Notes under the pieces: model-generated
Databases searched by the model: none
What the model saw: only the letters and a program-made list of their open reading frames with translations
Told to the model about the DNA's origin: nothing
Part shown: positions 58,196 through 64,000 of the stretch, in pieces
Numbering within the stretch: position 1 is the stretch's first letter
How the letters are laid out: each line of letters opens with the position of its first letter
Assembly: GCF_013373865.1 (NCBI RefSeq)
Contig: NC_050468.1
Coordinates: 1,133,255 to 1,197,254 of the forward strand
Reading direction: 5' to 3'
Source: Monomorium pharaonis
Taxonomy: Eukaryota; Arthropoda; Insecta; Hymenoptera; Formicidae
Length of the DNA: 64,000 nucleotides
Program-made: the position numbers and the translations under genes

Positions 58196-59841
58196 AACAG
58201 GTCCAAGTCAGATTGCGCAGTCATTTTCGTATGTAGGGAAATTTACGAATATTTGTACAAAATGTTTTTTACAAGACGAGGCAATTTTATTGGCGTGTTT
58301 TTAAATAGTACGTTTTCGGATGTAATATATGACTAATGAGTTTTACCGATATATCATTCCTGTATGACGAATTAATATATACATACTCACCAGAATTACC
58401 GGGTTTGAATTGCCGAGATGCGGAAGTGTTTTCGATATATCCATCCAGATTAATTAAAATAAGTTACTGATGAATATCGGAAAATAATTCTTTTGTATGA
58501 CCTTTCAGTAACTACATTTTTTTTCGATAATTTAAATATAAGAAAATCCATGTTACATTCGTATACTATACTCCATAAATCTGAAATTTGTTCCTCAACA
58601 TAAAGTCGAAAATAAATATTATGAAGGCCTTGTAAGAAAAGAAATATTCTGCACCTACAGATCATTCATATCACTATTAATGTATGAACGTTCCAAATAA
58701 AATCGATACACCAGTTTGAAAGACGAAATAACGACAAATCATGAAATGTGTCAACAGCAAGACTCGTTTTATCAAAACCCTGATTTATTTGTATCATATT
58801 TTACCGCTTCACGAGTAAAAAAGTTTGTCTTTAAAAGATCTTCACATGATCTCGCAAGTTTTATAGCGCATAGATCATGTTACTGGGATAGAGTGAGTTT
58901 GTTGCGAGATAAGCTATTATGTAGAAAAATTAAATAAAATTGTCAATTATGTAGGAATGCGTATGTATGTGTGCGTGTGTATGCGTAAATGTGTTTGTGT
59001 ATGTAAGCGGTGCGAGTGTCGGCGCGGACGTGTAAAGCGGTGCAAGTGTCGGCATAGATGCGGCGTCGATCCGAGACAAGATGATTTGCCGAAAAGACAA
59101 AGCCGCCGAAAATCCTGTGTGTGTGTTTATGTGTGTGTGTGGCGGCGTCCGAGGAAAGTCGCGGCGCATGATAGAAGTCGCGGCGTCGGCGGCGTATGAC
59201 AGAGGAGCGTAGCGCCAAAGAAAATCCGTTTTTCGAAAAAGAAAGCCGCGGCCACGAGATGAAAAGAGATGCACACGAATATAAGCCGGACGATCGGAGA
59301 GGAGCAGTCAGTTGCGTCTGAGCGTTCAAGGTGTCGTATTCCTGTACTGAGCTAATAAATTATATTATCCCACAATTATAAAATTAATTCTTAAATAAAA
59401 TAAAAGGAAAAAAAATCCCAACCGGATCGATCCTGGTTTGCTTGCTCTTTAAGCTCAAACCTAAACCACTCGGTGGTTATATTTCTCATTGAATATTCAA
59501 TACAAAATACAAATAGTTGAAACGTGTAATCGACACCGATTTCTATGTTCATATTTCCTAAACTGTCAGTAATATTTTCAATATATTTTTAGAAAAATAC
59601 TTATTACATTATTGTATGTAATTTTATGTCGACGATCTGAAAATAAAAATAATCATTTTTGGCAATAAGATTATTAATTTCATACGATACGTACAACATA
59701 ATAAGTATTCTTGTAAAGCCATTCAAAATATAACTGAAAATCCCCCCCCCCCAAAAAAACTGAACTGTGGTAGGAAAATATAGTAAATGAGTTGGTAAAA
59801 AAGAATTATTTGGTATTCACCAATAACTTCTTTTAATCAGC
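58196..59841. other. Flank of the transposase-protease gene, no other gene
   Basis: A GT-rich and CG-rich stretch at 58950-59160 and a poly-C/poly-A run at about 59742-59758. No inverted partner was found by eye in the sequence after 63528. Confidence 0.4.
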
Positions 59842-62800
59842 ATGGATATATCGGGAGTTATTTCCGCCATTCGGCAATTAAAACCCGACAATCCTGAAGA
59901 GTATGCGAGCCAGTTGTTTAATTCGTCATATAGGGATAAAGTATGGGTACAATTCCTCAGTCATGTACTGAAAACTAACAGAGAACGCACTGTTGAAAAG
60001 CACGCCAAAAAAATTGCTACATTTTATAAAAGGCATTTTGTAGAAAAAATTGCAAGTTCCCTAGATACGAAAACGACAACGCAGTCAGTCTCATTAACAC
60101 CGTCCGATGAGCCTATTGTAGACCACTATTCTGAATATGCGAACGAGAATTTTGAGAATCAAAATTCTCCACAGAAATTAAAATCTTTTTCTTCGTCTGT
60201 GAATTTCTTGAATACAAATTTCATGGAAGATAATTTTGGTTCAAAAAATTCCCCAGACAAGTCAGTTTCTTTTATTTCGTGTGAGAATTTCTCAAATAAA
60301 AATTGTGTGGAAAATAAGCAGCTTCTACTCTCAGAAAGTCATTCTGAAATTAGTAAAGAGCACCATCCAGTTATGACTCCGGCGCCTTTTACTAAATGTA
60401 CTGATTTTGTTTCTAATCATTCTTCCTCAATGCCCAGTCCGTATGATTCCAAAAATCCTTCGGGTATAGATAAAACTTGTATTTCATTAGCGGGTTCTTC
60501 ACCCAAACAAAAATTGAGCGATACCATTCTCAATGACTCTGTCCTTGCTCCAAACGAAAATTTCATTTTTGATGATGTTTTTATTCGCGATGAGTTAAGA
60601 AAAATTGGAAGATGGGGACACGCGTTAGAAACTTACCCCATCGTTGGGAAGCCTTTTATATTACCACTTACATTCTGGGAGACTTACTGGTCTGGCGAAA
60701 AAAGATTCAAAGACAAAAACTGGACGGATGCTTTTAACAAGGCATTCGAGTCATCATACAAATATTGCGTCCTGTCAATCGACCGCCATACATGTGCAGT
60801 TCAAAGAGATAACAAGAAATGTGTTATTTTCCATGCTGATGGTTCATGCAAAAATTCGTCATGTACACGTTTTAAATTTGTCGTCCTATGGGTACCTGCA
60901 ATGCCACTGGGTGACATGACTGTGCAGGTTTTAATGACGTCTGATTTGTGCCACATCAGTGGTGAAGTTCATGCTAGATTTTACAAAGGTCAAAACAGGG
61001 ACGAACTAAAAAAAGAATTAAAAGGCGATTTTCCGAGCGTAAAGAGACTGAATATGCTAAAAGACGTATCAGACGATGTGTTAGCAGCGGGAAATTTGAA
61101 TCACGTGCCAAGTAAACCAGCTCTGAATAAAATGCGAAGCGAAATGAGTACGTGCAATGATCTGGAGAAGGATGAAATTCAATTCATGTTAAAGCTAATC
61201 GAAAAATATAAAGAAACATGGAATGGCACTATTTTTAACGGTTACATTCAAATATATTCTGTCGAGCCTTTGTACATTATATTAGTATGTGAGCGAGTGC
61301 TTCGATATCTGATGACAGTACGTAGACCACTTTTTTTGTACCTAGATGCAACTGGTTCTATCATAAAAAATTTGTCTCACATCGTGAAACAAATTTATAA
61401 TTACGCTCTTGTTCTGCCAGGATCAAATATGCACAGCCCACTGCCCATTGCAGAGTTTATTTCTTCCTGCCACGGAGTTAAAGACATTACTATCTTCTTA
61501 AACTTAGTATGCCACTATTTAAAATTAATGACGACCATCCGACCAATCGTTGACAAAGTCGAAACTGACTTCAGTTTAGCATTGCTACAATCAGTTTCGA
61601 TCTCTTTCAATGGAATGAAACTTTCCTTATACTTACAAAAAATGTACGATGAGGTTGTAAACAAAATCCAGCAGGAGCCCTTAACGACTTTGCATATTTG
61701 TTCCTCACACTTCATAAAAACAGTTAGAAAAAAAATTAAAACCTGCATTGTCGATAAAAAAATGGGAATTGTAGCTTCTAACGCAATTACTAAACTAATC
61801 CATTGCACTACCGTGAAAGAGAGCTTAATGATCTTCGAGCGCCTGACTAGAATCTTCTCAACGAAAAACATTACCGACAAAGCTGACGAAGATTATTTAA
61901 GTTATTTCTTGGAGGATGATACTTCCGAAGAGAACGATGATGTTGATATTGAATCGCGCTCGGATTTCGACGATATGAATGTTCATGGCGATACCAAAAA
62001 AGATTCTCCGTTTTACAAAATGTTTCGTAGAATATACGATACAATTGTAAACAGCGTTGAATTTTGTACGACAATTAACAAACATTATTGTGAGGAATTC
62101 ATGAATTACGTCTTGGATTATTTGATGCCATATTATCCCTTATGGTCAGCGATTGTTATTAAAAAATTTGGCATCACAAGGGATTCCAATGCGTGCGTAG
62201 AGAATTTGTGGAAAATAGAGAAGCATTTTATTTTAGGAGGGAAGAAAAGACAAATAGCCCCAAGATACATACAACACAAAGAATCCCTTCTAGAACAGCG
62301 AATTCGAGAACGCACTTTCAATTTACAAACCTCACGACAAGCTAGAAACTCGATTAAAAAATGTGCAGAACTTGACGACGGAATCCTTGCCGAGGAGAAA
62401 TGGTGTAAAAGAAGAAAAGGAGAGAATATTTATTTTAAAAAAGCAAAATTTATTAAAAATGAGGAAAAGTTAACGCCTGGTCCGTCTTCACGAATGAATT
62501 CAACGGAAATGACCCGGAAATGTAACAATAAAAGCATCGAAAATTTGCCACAAACGTGTCTCAACGACCCCATTGACATCGACTTGATTGCATTTGATAC
62601 AAATAAAATTTGTGACGCAACATTTGAAGTGGACCCTAAAAATGAAAAATGCACGGATAATGACGTTTCTGATGGAAAAGTTGTTGTTAATTTATTTACT
62701 GATACGCATGATTATCCTAACAATTTTCCAAATATTAATATATCAGTCGGTGGCATTACAGTTAATACACTGAGTGCCAATACGCTACGAGAAAATAAAT

Positions 62801-63528
62801 GGCTAGATGATAATGTTGTCAATGCATATTTGAAAATCGTCACGGAAAATAGTGGAAAATCGATTTTTGCGTTCGATACATTTTTTGTCCAAACACTGAT
62901 GCAACGTGAGCCACTCAACACAGGCTACCATATGTGGCTGTCGAAAACGGACATTTGGAATAATGATATTTGGCTCTTTCCGGTTTTCAAAAGTAACCAC
63001 TGGACATTGTTAGTCGTTGCCCACAAACTTAAATTGTTTATTTATTACGATTCCTTACAGTCAGTGCCGCCATCGAATTTGTTAGAAAATACGTGCATGC
63101 TTATGGATATGTATGGTAGGCCAAACTTAGGTAGACGAAAACAAGGTCACAGTTGGCATCAGTGGAAACTGTACATACCACGCGATATTCCAACTCAATT
63201 TTGGTATGAGAATGACGAGTATATAGTCAGCGGGAATTGCGGCATCCACATACTGGTATGGGCATATATACTGTGTAGTGGTTCAACGGAAAATTTTAGC
63301 GAAAAGGACATGACAAAAATACGTAAAAATATCGCTCAAACGATATTTCATTACCCGCTTAAAAATGAAATGGAAATAAAAGAGCGCAATTGCAAAATAA
63401 TTAATGAAAGAAAAACTACAAATTTAGATAATTATAAGAAACTAAAATTACAAGTTCTGTATTCAATCCCAATTAAAGCTTTTAATAATACGAGAGAACT
63501 CTCAGCCGCATTACACCTTCTCGAATAG
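59842..63528 (+). CDS. MULE-like transposase fused to Ulp1 (C48) protease, 1,228 aa
   Basis: One uninterrupted frame from ATG 59842 (GCATGGAT) to TAG 63526-63528. Residues 1-70 are a charged helical region; 95-155 contain a repeated ENF/NSP/SF segment; 305-345 hold a Cys/His cluster (C309, C318, C327, C336, C341). A transposase-like core follows: D502 in LDATGS, D576 in VETDFSLA, a C620-x2-H623 motif, an acidic insert at 680-720, and E787 in SNACVENLW, matching the D-D-CxxH-E layout of Mutator-like (MULE) and relatives. The C-terminus is Ulp1-like: W987, H1053, D1070, Q1119 and C1133 in GNCGIHI. Ulp1 enzymes cleave SUMO-like tails. It is intronless and without breaks, so either a recently active DNA transposon or a domesticated derivative. 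Superfamily could instead be KDZ/Zisupton. Confidence 0.8.
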   Translation: MDISGVISAIRQLKPDNPEEYASQLFNSSYRDKVWVQFLSHVLKTNRERTVEKHAKKIATFYKRHFVEKIASSLDTKTTTQSVSLTPSDEPIVDHYSEYANENFENQNSPQKLKSFSSSVNFLNTNFMEDNFGSKNSPDKSVSFISCENFSNKNCVENKQLLLSESHSEISKEHHPVMTPAPFTKCTDFVSNHSSSMPSPYDSKNPSGIDKTCISLAGSSPKQKLSDTILNDSVLAPNENFIFDDVFIRDELRKIGRWGHALETYPIVGKPFILPLTFWETYWSGEKRFKDKNWTDAFNKAFESSYKYCVLSIDRHTCAVQRDNKKCVIFHADGSCKNSSCTRFKFVVLWVPAMPLGDMTVQVLMTSDLCHISGEVHARFYKGQNRDELKKELKGDFPSVKRLNMLKDVSDDVLAAGNLNHVPSKPALNKMRSEMSTCNDLEKDEIQFMLKLIEKYKETWNGTIFNGYIQIYSVEPLYIILVCERVLRYLMTVRRPLFLYLDATGSIIKNLSHIVKQIYNYALVLPGSNMHSPLPIAEFISSCHGVKDITIFLNLVCHYLKLMTTIRPIVDKVETDFSLALLQSVSISFNGMKLSLYLQKMYDEVVNKIQQEPLTTLHICSSHFIKTVRKKIKTCIVDKKMGIVASNAITKLIHCTTVKESLMIFERLTRIFSTKNITDKADEDYLSYFLEDDTSEENDDVDIESRSDFDDMNVHGDTKKDSPFYKMFRRIYDTIVNSVEFCTTINKHYCEEFMNYVLDYLMPYYPLWSAIVIKKFGITRDSNACVENLWKIEKHFILGGKKRQIAPRYIQHKESLLEQRIRERTFNLQTSRQARNSIKKCAELDDGILAEEKWCKRRKGENIYFKKAKFIKNEEKLTPGPSSRMNSTEMTRKCNNKSIENLPQTCLNDPIDIDLIAFDTNKICDATFEVDPKNEKCTDNDVSDGKVVVNLFTDTHDYPNNFPNINISVGGITVNTLSANTLRENKWLDDNVVNAYLKIVTENSGKSIFAFDTFFVQTLMQREPLNTGYHMWLSKTDIWNNDIWLFPVFKSNHWTLLVVAHKLKLFIYYDSLQSVPPSNLLENTCMLMDMYGRPNLGRRKQGHSWHQWKLYIPRDIPTQFWYENDEYIVSGNCGIHILVWAYILCSGSTENFSEKDMTKIRKNIAQTIFHYPLKNEMEIKERNCKIINERKTTNLDNYKKLKLQVLYSIPIKAFNNTRELSAALHLLE

Positions 63529-64000
63529 CTACTTTTGACGTTGCATTTGTAAAATACGCCTTTTCTTTATATTGGAGAAATTAAAATAGAAAAATAAAGT
63601 AGTATATAAAAGATTGAAGAGGCGAAACACAAGAAATAAAATAAGAAAGTATTTTTAAAAAAACAAAATTAAAAAATTTTTTAAAAATATATATAAAATC
63701 AGAAAAAGTAAAAAAATATATATAAAATTTAAAAAAAACACAAAAAATATATAAAATGAGGAAAAGTAAAAAAAAAATAAAAAATAAAAAAACAAAAAAA
63801 GCATGGGGCTATTCTTGCTACGTCCTCGTTCGTGGCCCCGGGTTCGGCAGAAGGCAAGAAAAAATTTAATACATACTAGTGGCTTCGATCCTGCTGTTTT
63901 TGGCTGGGTTCGTTTCATGTACTACGCGACCTCGCTACGTTTTGTTTAAATTTATTATTGTACAAATAGTCATAAAACGTATTTTAGTTGCCAGAATTAT
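63529..64000. other. A-rich 3' flank, no gene
   Basis: Long A-rich run (63640-63800), then a GC-richer patch (63800-63930) and the window edge. AATAAA occurs at about 63593, about 65 bp after the stop codon, a plausible polyadenylation signal. Confidence 0.4.

Noticed and set aside
58930..59329. Histidine/threonine-rich frames near 59 kb
   Set aside because: Produced by the GT microsatellite and a GC-rich patch. No domain.

Overview
The window looks like a transposon-saturated piece of an insect nuclear genome, most likely a hymenopteran and probably an ant. Three exons with perfect splice sites encode a Prp19 protein that reads like the bee/ant orthologue, the DNA is AT-rich with microsatellites, and the non-LTR fragments resemble types common in ants. 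This identification is from recall of family sequences, not from a search. There is no bacterial-style gene organisation.

Layout. 1-990: broken Penelope-like element (RT plus GIY-YIG). 1.0-7.0 kb: microsatellites, foldback elements, a pogo-like MITE, a composite repeat, a perfect 28-bp hairpin and two degenerate repeat arrays. About 8.07-20.3 kb: a very large palindrome with arms of about 1.7 kb; its right arm was split by a complete 7,552-bp Ty3/gypsy-type retrotransposon (11431-18982, LTRs with 2 differences in 580 bp). Outer sequences at 7060-7260 and 26000-26240 may be the ends of the same structure. 20465-21807: a TIR element holding a 5S rRNA-like segment and 159-bp repeats. 21874-25932: a decayed BEL/Pao element. 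26426-33463: the Prp19 exons on the minus strand, whose 6.4-kb intron holds a second 5S-containing element and a LINE split by a 1,982-bp solo LTR.

32-43.9 kb: duplicated intronic repeats, a near-perfect foldback hairpin, MITEs and a second BEL/Pao pseudogene. 43.9-47.4 kb: a degenerate long-period array interrupted by a 576-bp TIR element with a perfect 8-bp target duplication. 47.65-48.56 kb: an element with three 192-bp repeats. 49-52.3 kb: a minus-strand LINE remnant broken by a mariner fragment and containing an odd 55-bp inverted duplication. 53-58.2 kb: inverted repeats, a tRNA-like block, a possible piggyBac-type element and a 163-bp satellite with A-A-B higher-order structure. 59842-63528: an intact 1,228-codon reading frame joining a MULE-like transposase core to a C-terminal Ulp1 (C48) cysteine protease.

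How it fits together. The only clear host gene is Prp19, present as an internal part whose remaining exons are not visible on either side. Almost everything else is mobile DNA in nested layers. The retrotransposon is the youngest large insertion, yet its RT motif reads YLDN instead of YxDD. The transposase-protease gene is the best candidate for something functional and poorly described.
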